This document shows, one piece after another, positions 33,988 to 45,265 of a stretch of 64,000 nucleotides of DNA. Source of the stretch: Deinandra increscens subsp. villosa (taxonomy: Eukaryota; Streptophyta; Magnoliopsida; Asterales; Asteraceae); contig JBCNJP010000027.1 in assembly GCA_039602395.1 (NCBI GenBank), positions 466,671 through 530,670 of the forward strand, given 5' to 3'. Numbering within the stretch: the stretch's first letter is position 1; the number at the start of each line of letters is the position of its first letter. A program made the position numbers and the translations under genes. The notes beneath the pieces are model-generated. The model was not told the origin of the DNA, searched no databases, and was given only the letters and a program-made list of their open reading frames with translations.

Positions 33988-35050
33988 ATGGATTCTCAAA
34001 ATCAAGATATGTCCTTTTCCAACCTTTTTAGCCAAGATGAATCTTTTGTGAGCCTTGATGACTCTCTACTCTTAACCTCTAACAATCCAACAAGCATTAA
34101 CAAATGTACAAGGACAAGGGGTGCGAACTTCAGCCTAGAAGAAGACAGGATACGTGTCTCTGCATGGCTAAATTGCGGTATTGATTCCATTCAAGGAACA
34201 AATAAAAAACACAGTCAACTCAGGGAAAAAATATATGGACACTTTCAGCAATATAAAGAATTGAAACAACAAATGTGCGGACAATAAATTCTTTAATACA
34301 TCGATGGGGGTGTATTTAAAGGGCCACAAACAAATTTTATGCAAAACTAGCTCAAGTTGAAGGGTTAAATCAAAGTGGCATGACCAAACAAGATAAGATA
34401 GAATCCACCTCTCTTGTTTTGATCATAATATATTTTTGCTTTTAGGTTTCTAACATGTATTTTATTCATTTAAATGCAAGTTTGAGAAAGCAAAGATTTT
34501 GTATCAATCACTAGAAAAGGGAACCTTCCAGTTCGAGCATTGTTGGCTCCTCTTAAAATATCAAGCTAAGTGGATTTCTCTCTTTACAAAGAATGTTCCA
34601 AAGCAAAAGAAGATGATGGTACCATCCACAACCACAACCCCATCCCCAACATCAAATGTGACTGAGAATGAAACTATTGAATTAGACCGACCAATTGGTA
34701 GGAAAGCTGAAAAAAAAAAACGAAAGGCCCAAGGCAAACAAGCAGAGGAAATCAACAAATTTAGAAAGATGAAGTATACCCTTCTAGAGGAGCCATGCGC
34801 TCAAGAGAAGGAGTTTTATCGTGTTCAGGCTGAGAAGATGGAGTTTGACAAGGTAAAAGAGGAAAAAAGATTACATCTTAAAGATGAAAAGTTAAGGTTG
34901 GAGGCAGAAAAGTTAAGAATTGAAGCTGAGAAAACTGATCTTGTAAAGAAGGAAGCCGAAGAACGAATTATGATGATGGATGTGACTGATATGTCAGATA
35001 TGCAACGCTTATATTACGAGAAACTTCAAATGGAAATCATGAAAAAATAA
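33988..35050 (+). pseudogene. PIF/Harbinger ORF1 (Myb/NAM-associated) remnant
   Basis: The first part (33988-34284) encodes a Ser/Asn-rich start and then RGANFSLEEDRIRVSAWLN, a trihelix/Myb-like DNA-binding start. The reading frame breaks after QQMCGQ; the next bases in another frame still read like the family (RATNKFYAKLAQVEGLNQS-type). A possible intron spans about 34400-34489. The second part (34490-35050) encodes LYQSLEKGTFQFEHCWLLLK, a basic stretch GRKAEKKKRKAQGK, and a Glu/Lys-rich coiled coil ending MQRLYYEKLQMEIMKK. This is the ORF1 partner protein of plant PIF/Harbinger elements, which helps the transposase bind DNA. No transposase gene is nearby. At least one frameshift disables it. 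Confidence 0.65.
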
Positions 35051-35644
35051 AGTCATGCTTGAAGAAACATTATGAAGTATGTATAAATGTTTCATCTTTT
35101 GGTATTGTGGGTTTTAATCATGTTCTTGAATAGAACTTATTATATTTAGATATATCATGCATTTTGATGATTGATTTTGGGGGTTACACTTTTTAACGAA
35201 TAAGCTCAGTGGGTATGGAGATGCATTTTCTAATTGCTCATCAAAGAAAGCCTCTTGGTAGTCCAATCTTTGTGATACAAACCCACTTAATCAATGACTT
35301 ATTTTGTTTGTTAATATTGTTAGCTTTTCGTGATAGTTAATTTTAGAAGAGAAGTATATAATAAGACATAATAGTATGTTGTTAAAATTATAAATGGAAG
35401 AAAGAGAAATTAATATTAAAATAAGATATAGAGATAAGGATAAAGAATCTAATGTGTGAGTATTTTACAAAATGAAAGTTAAATATAAGATATGAGAGTT
35501 TTAGTTTATGTAATTTATAAGGATAAAGATAAAGATGTTACTATGAATTCTCTAAGAAATTTATTGTCAATGTTTTAGGGCTGGAAGTTTTGCAATACTT
35601 CGTTGGTTTGTATAATACCATCGTTTAACACTTTAACCAATAAA

Positions 35645-35906
35645 CTACTAGGACTTGTCCTAGTGGTTACCCCCTTGGTGATCTCTTAAGATTTTGGTCA
35701 CTATGTGACCCAGGTTCTAATCTAAGGAGAGATAGTTTTACCCCATGTGATCCCAGAAGGAGGTTTCTGTCAGGAGAAAATTTCAGGAGGGGTGTCTTGG
35801 TTTTCACGGATGTCTGAGTAATCGACCTTGGACATAGTCCCACAATGATAGGTTTACACGTGAGACCAAGATTATCTGATCAATACTGTTCAAAAAAAAA
35901 AAAAAA
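35645..35906 (+). mobile_element. SINE with 18-bp target duplication
   Basis: AACACTTTAACCAATAAA flanks the element exactly (35627-35644 and 35907-35924). The head has an A box (CCTAGTGGTTACC, near 35659) and a B box (GGTTCTAATCT, near 35733) of a tRNA-type pol III promoter. It ends in about 16 A. The intact duplication suggests a fairly recent insertion. Confidence 0.88.
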
Positions 35907-36550
35907 AACACTTTAACCAATAAATGATACCACATCCACGGCGGCTTCATGCATGGAGGTGTTCCTATTGGTCTATTGTTGGTTCTTATATAAAATGATA
36001 TAAAAACTCTAATTAATCAGCTAACTAATTATTTAATAAGTAGATAGATTACTAAAAGAAGTCTTGATTTCACTTTCTAAACAAATATTAATTTAGCATG
36101 CAAAAATATCGTCATTTCAAACGACATCCATGTTTTAAGAAACATAAAAAATTACTGTTGTCGTTTTTCTTAGCATTATATATCCTAAAATGAACTATTA
36201 ATTTTACATGCAATAATTCCTATGTTATGTCAAACTTGGTCCTACATCCAACAATTACTATTGTTGTATATATCCTTTCATCTCTATGTACGATAGAAAA
36301 AAATATAATTTATTTGGTTACTTATTTTTAAAAACCTATTATCGTTGCTGTAAAAATCTACGTACCATGCATGCATTCATGAGGTTAGACACTTAGAGAT
36401 CTGTAGTAGTGCAAAGAGGGCCGGTGAGACGTCGTTCCTAGCTAGTACTAATTTAGAGTGACCGGTCATATGTATTTATGTTTGTACTTCAAAAATAGTT
36501 TTTTTATATGCAATTCTAGATTTTCTTTGATAAATACACGTATAACTATT

Positions 36551-36625
36551 TGCACCTTGTAAGATTTGAATCTTCAACCTCTTAATTATATGACACATCA
36601 CTTAACCACTAGAATATCTCCTTGA
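36551..36625 (-). repeat. SINE head fragment, minus strand
   Basis: The minus strand reads ATTCTAGTGGTTAAGTGATG, then TTGAAGATTCAAATCTTAC, matching pol III A and B boxes in spacing and order. No tail or target duplication was found. Confidence 0.5.
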
Positions 36626-36749
36626 GGACACTTCAAGAATAAACACTTTATTTATCCCATCTCGTTTTAGGTAATTAAAACTTTGTATCTGTTACTACAA
36701 TGGAAATTAGGCAGGACTATATATACTTGCCAAGGAGAACCTTAGCAAG

Positions 36750-37098
36750 TGTTAATATTGAGATTAGAATAAATGGTGAAGGGTATAAGGGTCGAACTTG
36801 GTTCTGACCGGATAGGTTATAAGCTGAGTTTATGCGGAGGGACCTATTTGTACTTTTCTTATATGTTCAGGGGTGTTATATGTCAATCTTGTTTAATGTT
36901 TAGTTAAGCAGGTATTTAGATTGTTAATAGCCGTTAGAAGTTAGGTAATAAAAGGGGGTGATCCCTTCTTCTTGTATTAGGTCGATTTTCTATAATCAAT
37001 CGATTCATACTTCTCTCTCAATTCTGTTTCAACTTGTAATATGATAGCTTTGATTGATTATCGTTGATTCAATATCCTTGATTCCTAATTTCTCAACA
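36750..37098 (+). repeat. 5' LTR of Ty1/copia element
   Basis: 349 bp, from TGTTAATATT to TTCTCAACA. By eye it is identical to the 3' LTR. GCAAG precedes it (36745-36749). Confidence 0.95.
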
Positions 37099-37100
37099 AG

Positions 37101-37113
37101 TGGTATCAGAGCC
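37101..37113 (+). other. Primer-binding site, initiator tRNA-Met type
   Basis: TGGTATCAGAGCC lies two bases after the LTR and is the standard Met tRNA site of plant copia elements. Confidence 0.9.
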
Positions 37114-37168
37114 GAGAGGTTCATATCAAGGGAGAAATTGAAGGCGAAGGAGATCAATTCAAGGAGCT

Positions 37169-40100
37169 ATGGCATCGACAAAGTTTACAGTGGAGAGGTT
37201 CGATGGGAAAAACGACTTCGGGTTATGGCGCGTGAAAATGAGGGCGTTTATGGTGTATCAGGGCATTGCTGATGCCCTTAAGGGAAACGCCGGTCGTCCT
37301 GAGGGCTGGGAGGATGTCGATTGGCAGGAAGTGCTGGATAAAGCACACAGTTCAATTATTCTCAGCCTGGGAGACAAGGTTCTTCGTGAAGTGGCCAAAG
37401 AAGAGACAGCAGCAGGAATTTGGGCAAAATTGGAGTCGCTCTACATGACAAAATCTCTTGCCAACAGGTTGTATCTCAAAAAGAAACTTTATACCTTTCA
37501 GATGCAGTCAGGTAAGTCCATTGATGAAAATTTAGATGATTTTAACAAAATTGTGTTAGATTTAGAAAACATTGAATGTAAAGTGGAAGATGAAGATCAA
37601 GCTATCTTATTCTTGACTTCTTTACCTTCCACTTATGAACATTTTGTTGATACCATGATGTATGGTAGAGAAGAAATATCAATGGATGAGGTTATTGCTG
37701 CATTGAATTCTAAGGAGTTGAAAAGGAGAGGTGAGGTTAAAGAAGATACTAGTGGTGAGGGGCTAAATGTGAGAGGTAGGTCTGACCATAGAAACAATAA
37801 GAAAAAATATGGTAGCAGGTCTAAGTCAAAGCCCAATAGGATCTTGAAATGCTTTGTGTGTGGTTCTGAGAAGCATTTAAAAAAGGATTGCCCGGATAGG
37901 AAACAACATAAAAATGACACCTCATATAACTATTCAAAGCCTCAGGTGAATTACTCTCATACTGATGATAGTGGTTGTGAGGGCTATGATAGTTGTGATG
38001 TCTTAGTGGTGTCTAAAGGGCCCATTAGTAGCAATTGGATATTGGATTCAGGGTGCTCATACCATATGACCCCTTTGAAATCATGTTTTAAGGATCTTAA
38101 GATTCAAGACTTAGGAACTGTTAAACTTGGTGACAGCAGGCCATGCAAGATAGAGGGAATAGGCTCAGTAATGATAAGATTAGCTAATGGAACTGATTTG
38201 GTGTTAGATCAAGTTAGGTACATTCCAGAATTGACAAGAAATCTTATATCATTAGGGTCATTTGAGAAGAGTGGGCATGCTGTAAGTTTGAAAAATGGTA
38301 GGGCAAAGGTGGTCACAGGATCAAGAGTTGTTCTTACTGGTACAAGGTGTAGGAATAATATCTATGAATTAGACATAAGCAACTGTCCAGAGGTTAACAG
38401 TGCTTCTGCCACTCCTAAAGGTAATAGTGCTATTCTATGGCACAAGAGGCTTGGTCATATTAGTGATCAAGGCCTGGTGGAGTTGAACAAACAACATGTT
38501 TTAGGTGAACTAAAAGATACCAAGATTGAGTTCTGTGAACACTGTGTGTTAGGTAAAGCTCATAGGGTGAAATTTTCTCAAGGTAGACATACTTCTAAAG
38601 ATATTTTAGAATATGTTCATGCTGACCTTTGGGGGCCAGCAAGAACACAAACCTTGGGAGGGTCAAGTTACTTTTTATCTATAGTGGATGACTACTCTAG
38701 AAGAGTTTGGGTTCATGTTATTAGACATAAAAGTGATGCATACGAGAGCTTTAAGAGTTGGGTGTCTTTAGTTGAGAATCAAACTGGAAAAAGGTTAAAG
38801 AAACTTAGGACTGATAATGGGCTTGAGTTTTGCAACCATCAATTTAATTCTTACTGTAAAACAAGAGGTATAGGAAGGCATCTTACTATACCTGGAACCC
38901 CACAACAGAATGGTTTGGTAGAAAGAATGAATAGGACTTTGTTAAACAAAGTTAGGTGCATGTTGTTAAGTTCTGGTTTGCCTAAGAGTTTTTGGGGAGA
39001 GGCTGTTACCACAGCAGCTTTTTTGATCAATAGGTCTCCATCTGCTGCTCTTGATATGAAAACACCAATGGAGTTATGGACAGGTAGGCCCTCTAACTAT
39101 TCTGACTTGAGGGTATTTGGGTCATTAGCTTATTCTCATGTTAGTCAAGATAAGTTAGAAGCCAGGGCTGAGAAATGTGTGTTCCTGGGGTACCCTGAAG
39201 GGGTTAAAGGTTACAAATTATGGAGATTAGGTGAAAATAGGCCAAGAGTTATAATCAGCAGGAATGTGACCTTTAGGGAGGATCTGATGTATAAGGACAC
39301 CTTAGTGAATTCAGGAATTAATACAGATGCTATTAATGAGAGAGATGAAATTGAGGTGGAGATAAGTAAGTCATCTGAACAGAAGAAGGCCCAAGATGAA
39401 GTGGTTGAGGATACTGAAGGGGAAGAAGAAAGCATTAGTGACCAAAGTATTGCTAGAACTAAGCCGAAGAGGAAAATAGTTAAGCCTTATAGATTTAGAG
39501 ATGAAGAAGACATATCTGCTTTTGTTTTCTTATCCATGGCAGGGTATGAAAATGTGGTGGAGCCTAGTACTTATGAAGAGGCTATGTCTTCTGAGTTAAG
39601 TGATCAGTGGAGGTTTGCTATGAAAGATGAGATAAACTCATTGCACCAAAATAAGACTTGGACTCTAACTGATAAACCTGTTGATAGAAAGGTTATACCA
39701 TGCAAGTGGCTGTTTAAACTCAAGGAACCAATGAGTGAAGGAGAGCCTCCTAGATTTAAGGCTAGGCTTGTTGCTAAGGGGTTTAGGCAGAAAGCAGGTA
39801 TAGACTTTCATGAGGTGTTTTCCCCTGTAGTGAAGCATTCATCTATTAGGATTATGCTATCAATTACTGCTTCTTATAATTTGGAGTTAGAACAGTTGGA
39901 TGTAAAGACAGCCTTTTTACATGGGGATTTAGATGAGGAGATCTATATAGAACAACCCAAAGGTTTTGAGGTTAGAGGGAGTGAAAGTAAAGTGTGTTTG
40001 TTGCAGAAAGCCTTATATGGGCTAAAGCAATCCCCTAGGCAATGGTATAGAAAATTTGATGACCATATGATCTCAAATGGCTTTCATAGAAGTGAGTATG

Positions 40101-41122
40101 ACCCATGTGTCTATATGAAGGAATATGATAAACACAAATACATATATTTATTGCTTTATGTAGATGACATGTTGGTTGCTTGTGAGTCTGTTAAGGTAAT
40201 ACAGGATACTAAGAGGATGCTGATGAGCAAGTTTGAGATGAAGGAGCTTGGGCCAGCTAGAAAGATTTTGGGCATGGAGATTAAAAGAGACAGAGATAAA
40301 AGGGAACTATACCTTACACAAGGGAGCTACATTAAAAAGGTGCTGAGTCAGTATGGAATGGCAGGTTGTAAACCTGTGAGTTCTCCTTTTGCCCCTCATT
40401 TTAAGCTGTCCCTGCAGGATTGCCCTTCTACACCAGAAGAGGTCAAACTTATGGAAAAGGTACCATATTCAAATGCAGTAGGGTCCCTTATGTATTTGAT
40501 GGTGTGTACAAGACCAGACATAAGCTATGGGGTGAGTATGGTGAGTAGGTATTTAGCCAATCCTGGTAAAGGTCATTGGGAAGCTGTAAAGTGGTTACTT
40601 AGATATTTGGCAGGAACTCAGGATAAAGGGCTTATTTTTAGTAAACATGATGGTGTGAAGGCTGTTCAAGGTTATGTAGATTCAGATTATGCTAAAGATA
40701 TTGATAAGGGTAGGTCTATTACAGGATATTGTTTTCAAGTTCTTGGGAATTGTATCAGTTGGAGAGCTAGTCTTCAAAGTGTTGTGGCCTTGTCAAGCAC
40801 TGAGGCTGAGTATATAGCCTTGGTTGAGGCTGTTAAAGAATCTCTGTGGCTTAAGAGATTTACTCAGGAGCTTGGTTTGAATTCTGAGCATACATGTGTC
40901 ATGTGTGACAACATGGGAGCCATTCATCTTTCAAAGAATAGTGTGTTTCATGATAAGACCAAACACATTAGAGTTAAGCTTCATTTCATCAGAGAAGTTG
41001 TGAATTCAAAGGAAATTGAAGTTCACTATGTTTCTACAACAGAGAATGGAGCTGATTTGTTTACCAAGTCATTGCCTACATCCAAATTCTTAAAGTGTTT
41101 AAGGATTTTGGGTATTGGCTAA
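37169..41122 (+). CDS. Ty1/copia gag-pol polyprotein, intact
   Basis: One frame of 1317 residues from ATG 37169 to TAA. In order: gag (MASTKFTVERFDGKNDFGLW, with the long UBN2-type region), CCHC knuckle CFVCGSEKHLKKDC at about 228-241, aspartic protease LDSGCSYHMT near 292, pre-integrase domain (LWHKRLGHISDQGL) near 420, integrase with HADLWGP near 484, RTDNGLEF near 547 and the Glu in VERMNRTLL near 585, RT with catalytic YVDDM near 997, and RNase H from about 1169 (YVDSDYA). The order protease-integrase-RT-RNase H defines Ty1/copia. Similarity of gag and integrase layout to Tnt1 suggests the Tork lineage. No stop or frameshift interrupts it. It would produce the particle and copy the element into DNA. 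Confidence 0.95.
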   Translation: MASTKFTVERFDGKNDFGLWRVKMRAFMVYQGIADALKGNAGRPEGWEDVDWQEVLDKAHSSIILSLGDKVLREVAKEETAAGIWAKLESLYMTKSLANRLYLKKKLYTFQMQSGKSIDENLDDFNKIVLDLENIECKVEDEDQAILFLTSLPSTYEHFVDTMMYGREEISMDEVIAALNSKELKRRGEVKEDTSGEGLNVRGRSDHRNNKKKYGSRSKSKPNRILKCFVCGSEKHLKKDCPDRKQHKNDTSYNYSKPQVNYSHTDDSGCEGYDSCDVLVVSKGPISSNWILDSGCSYHMTPLKSCFKDLKIQDLGTVKLGDSRPCKIEGIGSVMIRLANGTDLVLDQVRYIPELTRNLISLGSFEKSGHAVSLKNGRAKVVTGSRVVLTGTRCRNNIYELDISNCPEVNSASATPKGNSAILWHKRLGHISDQGLVELNKQHVLGELKDTKIEFCEHCVLGKAHRVKFSQGRHTSKDILEYVHADLWGPARTQTLGGSSYFLSIVDDYSRRVWVHVIRHKSDAYESFKSWVSLVENQTGKRLKKLRTDNGLEFCNHQFNSYCKTRGIGRHLTIPGTPQQNGLVERMNRTLLNKVRCMLLSSGLPKSFWGEAVTTAAFLINRSPSAALDMKTPMELWTGRPSNYSDLRVFGSLAYSHVSQDKLEARAEKCVFLGYPEGVKGYKLWRLGENRPRVIISRNVTFREDLMYKDTLVNSGINTDAINERDEIEVEISKSSEQKKAQDEVVEDTEGEEESISDQSIARTKPKRKIVKPYRFRDEEDISAFVFLSMAGYENVVEPSTYEEAMSSELSDQWRFAMKDEINSLHQNKTWTLTDKPVDRKVIPCKWLFKLKEPMSEGEPPRFKARLVAKGFRQKAGIDFHEVFSPVVKHSSIRIMLSITASYNLELEQLDVKTAFLHGDLDEEIYIEQPKGFEVRGSESKVCLLQKALYGLKQSPRQWYRKFDDHMISNGFHRSEYDPCVYMKEYDKHKYIYLLLYVDDMLVACESVKVIQDTKRMLMSKFEMKELGPARKILGMEIKRDRDKRELYLTQGSYIKKVLSQYGMAGCKPVSSPFAPHFKLSLQDCPSTPEEVKLMEKVPYSNAVGSLMYLMVCTRPDISYGVSMVSRYLANPGKGHWEAVKWLLRYLAGTQDKGLIFSKHDGVKAVQGYVDSDYAKDIDKGRSITGYCFQVLGNCISWRASLQSVVALSSTEAEYIALVEAVKESLWLKRFTQELGLNSEHTCVMCDNMGAIHLSKNSVFHDKTKHIRVKLHFIREVVNSKEIEVHYVSTTENGADLFTKSLPTSKFLKCLRILGIG

Positions 41123-41295
41123 GTTAAGATAATAATAGGTCATATGAATTGCTTTGTATTATTGGCAATTAGTCACATTAGAATAGGTAAGTCCGTTGGA
41201 CCTCTACTATTCGATGCTAATGATTAATTGTCACTAATCCTAGTTATATTCAGTGATTTGAGTCTTAACTGTATTGGTGTTTTATCCATAATCTC

Positions 41296-41306
41296 AAGGT
41301 GGAGAA
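41296..41306 (+). other. Polypurine tract
   Basis: AAGGTGGAGAA directly precedes the 3' LTR and would prime second-strand synthesis. Confidence 0.85.
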
Positions 41307-41655
41307 TGTTAATATTGAGATTAGAATAAATGGTGAAGGGTATAAGGGTCGAACTTGGTTCTGACCGGATAGGTTATAAGCTGAGTTTATGCGGAGGGAC
41401 CTATTTGTACTTTTCTTATATGTTCAGGGGTGTTATATGTCAATCTTGTTTAATGTTTAGTTAAGCAGGTATTTAGATTGTTAATAGCCGTTAGAAGTTA
41501 GGTAATAAAAGGGGGTGATCCCTTCTTCTTGTATTAGGTCGATTTTCTATAATCAATCGATTCATACTTCTCTCTCAATTCTGTTTCAACTTGTAATATG
41601 ATAGCTTTGATTGATTATCGTTGATTCAATATCCTTGATTCCTAATTTCTCAACA
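41307..41655 (+). repeat. 3' LTR of Ty1/copia element
   Basis: 349 bp, TGTTAATATT to TTCTCAACA, followed by GCAAG (41656-41660). Matches the 5' LTR base for base by eye. Confidence 0.95.
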
Positions 41656-41660
41656 GCAAG

Positions 41661-42845
41661 GTAATGTCTAGGTAGTGGAATGACTTAGCTACTTGCTAAG
41701 ATTTTAATAGCATCATTAGACTCACCGTAGGATGAGGAAGCCTCATGTGATCAATCTCCAACATGAGAATCAGTAAAGGGTTCTTAGCAAGTAGCACAAG
41801 CTTTAGAGTGAGAGATTAGAGAGCGTTTTTAGGTGACGTGTGTTTACCTTTATATGATCCCTAGCTTTTTATACTCGTGGTTGGCTTATCCTTGGAATTG
41901 AAGCCTCTCCCCATAGAGGGTGTAAACACCCTGACTTCCTTAAATATATCTTAGAGAGAGAAAGAGAGAGAGATGTGCATAAGAGCGCGTGGAGGTTCTA
42001 GAAGAGACCATGCTCAGCTCGGTGCTCCTCTTATGGTTTGCACTCATTGGCTGATAGGGGTCAACCGTGACACTATGTGACTCCTCTTAATTGATTTCTG
42101 GTCCCTATGCATAGAAGGATTCTGTGGGATCAGATGACGACTTGCATGAGGCTCGATTGGGGAGATTAAAGGATTTGTGGGCCTTAGTGGCGGTCCGCGG
42201 TGGACCCATCTAAGAAAATTCGGATCTATTATCTTTAAGTGTTGATTCTGATTTTAATAAACACTCTCTAATCTTCGGCAAAGAATCATCGGCTCTCTTT
42301 TGTATTTTCTTTGGTATCAATCATTATCATAGCTCTTAATCGACCCGACTAAGAATTTAATTAGTATATGGCAAGTTGAAAGACTAGTGGCACTTGTAGA
42401 TCGATTGAAATGAATATTAAATGGGAAAGAGTTTCGTTCATATTACGTTTAACAATTAACAATTCAGCACTAGTACTACTAAAACTACTAATTTATCCGA
42501 GACGGCTTTGACATGGCCAAATAATAGGACTAATTATAATTATATACCAAAACATGCCTTTATCCTTGAAAACGAACTACATTCATTTTTTTATAAACAT
42601 GAAGATTATGAGCCAAAACAACGGATAAAAACACAAATTAACTATCTTAACTTGATCATCCTAGGACAAGACGTCGACAAATGAATACTCATACTCATCC
42701 AAAATAAAGAGGACAAAGTAATGCGTTATATACAACTGGTCAGTTGGATATTTAATAGAGTTAATTTTTTCATTTATTTAATTAATCATTTATTCTTGTA
42801 TTTACTCCTATTTACATCTGTATTAATTTCAATCTATTGGTATAT
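41661..42845. other. Intergenic stretch, possibly an old LTR
   Basis: The minus strand has a TATA-like GAGTATAAAAAG near 41866-41877 and LTR-like sequence around it, but no paired ends. A short GA repeat lies at 41950-41974. No coding region is recognised. Confidence 0.3.
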
Positions 42846-43036
42846 AAATAGACCCTGTCTAATTGGGTGAGGTATTTGACCGAGTGTTATTAGTGATGAG
42901 GGTAAGATTCGGGATGGAAAGGTCACGAGTTCGATACCCAAACTGGACTGATTTTTCATCCGGCCATTCGCGAATGTGATTCTCCTTGGAAACTGGCTTA
43001 ACGGTGTAGATACTGCTTAGTTGACCGTTTAAAAAA
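42846..43036 (+). repeat. SINE-like copy without clear target duplication
   Basis: A B-box-like GAGTTCGATACCC lies near 42929 and the segment ends in CGTTTAAAAAAA, as the other SINEs here do. The left end and target duplication are not clear, so it may be old. Confidence 0.45.
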
Positions 43037-43684
43037 ATTCTCTTTTCCCAAACTAACACAATATTGACTGTGCACTCTGTGCGGGCATATGGAAACAAGC
43101 TCGGGGCATAAAGAAATCGATGGACTTTTCATGGATCATATATGATCTAGGAATAGGTTATTATGTGTTGTTGAATGTCAAGAGGCAATACAAGAATGTT
43201 TTAATGGTTCACATCTATAGTAAAGGTGATATTGTCTACATGTATATCCAAAACCTAGTTGAGTAAGTAATATTTTAATAGTAAAAGCGTTCATGTATAA
43301 GATGTCAAAGGTTAAACTACAAAGAAATTTTCAAGCTTGATGTGATAAAACCCATCTACATTGTATTTTTTAAACGACGTTTAAAGCTACCATGATACTC
43401 AAGGACTCTTCTAAAACAAAATTGTAAGTTTCTATATTAGATTTAACACTTCAGGTTTGGTTCACCTAGAAACATAATAAATTAAAAAAACCCAACACTT
43501 TAAAAACCTATTAGATCAAGTTTTTAACTTAAAACCTTAAAAATTCAAAATCCACAAACAACATCCTCATTCTAGCTCCTATAAAAAGAACTAACATCTA
43601 AATTGTATTGAAATGCATATTATCTTGGTATAACGGTGTATCCTTTGTATTAATATAGTAAGGTTATTATTATCATAATAAAAA

Positions 43685-43686
<2 letters not shown>

Positions 43687-43715
<29 letters not shown>

Positions 43716-43725
43716 GTAATAATAA

Positions 43726-43773
<48 letters not shown>

Positions 43774-43786
43774 TTATTATACTTAT
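43687..43786. repeat. (ATA)n(TTA)n self-complementary microsatellite
   Basis: A block of ATA triplets is followed directly by a block of TTA triplets, so the whole about 100 bases can fold into one hairpin. Confidence 0.85.
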
Positions 43787-44019
43787 TATATCAATTGTTC
43801 TTGTTTAAACAAAAATAGGTATCATGTTCAAACTAACCTAACATGTTATGAAAATGACTAAAGAGTATATGTTCTTTAATTAAGCCTTTTACCTCTTACT
43901 CATACTAATAATACGTATGACAAATTTTAATAAAACCTTACGTGAATGTTGCATTGATGAACTTTTATTAGTTGCTTAAAAATCATCTAATGTCATCGGT
44001 TAACAAAGTATTATATATA

Positions 44020-44245
44020 GGGTTTTTCTAATATGTGCCATAAGGGCACACATAAGTTGTAATAAATGCACCTCGAAAACTCAAAAAGATATCAAGATTC
44101 TTTTTGAAAATTAAAAAAGATACCAAGATTCATCTTGAAAAATGAGAAATGTATGAATATTCTTCTTGAAAAATGTATTTTTCAATTTTCGAGATGCATT
44201 TATTGCATCTTATGTGTGCCCTTAGGGCACATGTTAGAAAACCCC
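44020..44245. mobile_element. MITE with 9-bp target duplication (Mutator-like)
   Basis: Left GGGTTTTTCTAATATGTGCC and right-end reverse complement GGGGTTTTCTAACATGTGCC begin inverted repeats of about 60 bases. TTATATATA flanks both sides (44011-44019 and 44246-44254). It is 226 bp with no coding capacity. Confidence 0.85.
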
Positions 44246-44618
44246 TTATATATAAGATTATCAATTCATAACGTGCTCTTATAATTATAAAATTATTTTA
44301 ATAATCAATTCTCTATTTAAGTGTTTTTAAATCAAATTTTGTTTTGGGAGCATCTGATTCCATATAGATGCTAATTTTTATGGTCGTAATGTTATCTTTC
44401 TATATAAACTCAAGAAGTCTTTTTTAACCTTGGGTATTTGTGACAAAAATAAGTATTTTTTTAATATTCACTTCTTATATAACTAAACAGAATATTTCTT
44501 TACTTTGCATCGGTACTTTTAATATTATCTTTTAATTAATACTGTGCTTTATATAACTAAGCAGAATATTTATTTATATAGCATTGAGTATAAGTAGTTT
44601 TTACAAATAATACAATGT

Positions 44619-45255
44619 TAATATTTTTCGGCCAAGGGGGTGAGGGGCTTTCTTAATAAAAGGTTGGAGGCTCATGTTAATTTTGTCATAAAATGGAGTC
44701 CTTTGGTTCCAAACAAAGTTAATATTTTTGTTTAGCGAGTGCAACGGGACAAAATTGCTACGATGAAGGCTCTGGAAAAAAGGGGGATTCAAGTGGACTC
44801 GGTGACCTGTTGCCTTTGCGGAGATGGTGAAGAGTCGGTCGAGCATCTTTTCACGGGTTGTCATTTTGCTGCGAACATGTGGAGGTGGGTGTGCGAGTGG
44901 CTCAAGGTGCTGAGTTTATTTGCTTTTTCTATCCTTTTTATGTTGGCATTTGGAGGACGGGATGAGTGGGGAAAAAGGGATTCCTTATGCGGTCATTATT
45001 ACGGCATGTTGCTGCCTTTGGAATGAATGCAACGAGGTGGTGTTCTGGCACAAAGATCCGTCGATTAGTAAGGTTATTTGTAATATCAAAACTTGGAGTA
45101 GGTTGTGGTGTGATAATAGATGTTTGAAAACGATAGATTGGAGTAACTTCCGAATGATGTAAGGTGTGTTTTGGTGTGGCGTCCGTCTCTAGTGCCATGC
45201 TAGGGGTGGATGGCCTTTTGTTGGTGTTTTAATAAAGGTTGCTCTTCGAATAAAA
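44619..45255 (+). mobile_element. 5'-truncated L1 LINE with 10-bp target duplication
   Basis: AATACAATGT flanks it (44609-44618 and 45256-45265), with an A tail on the right. The coding remnant holds the zinc-binding region that follows reverse transcriptase in plant L1s: NKVNIFV, VTCCLCGDGEESVEHLFTGC and WRWVCEWL. A TAG interrupts the frame near 44734 and a frameshift lies near 44940. It is a dead fragment. Confidence 0.85.
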
Positions 45256-45265
45256 AATACAATGT

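Larger units (their letters stand above)
36750..41655 (+). mobile_element. Complete Ty1/copia retrotransposon, Tork/Tnt1-like
   Basis: Two 349-bp LTRs (36750-37098 and 41307-41655) that look identical by eye enclose a single open polyprotein. The 5-bp target duplication GCAAG is perfect (36745-36749 and 41656-41660). The primer site TGGTATCAGAGCC starts at 37101 and the polypurine tract AAGGTGGAGAA ends at 41306. All parts needed for mobility are visible, and the matching LTRs indicate a very recent insertion. Confidence 0.96.
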
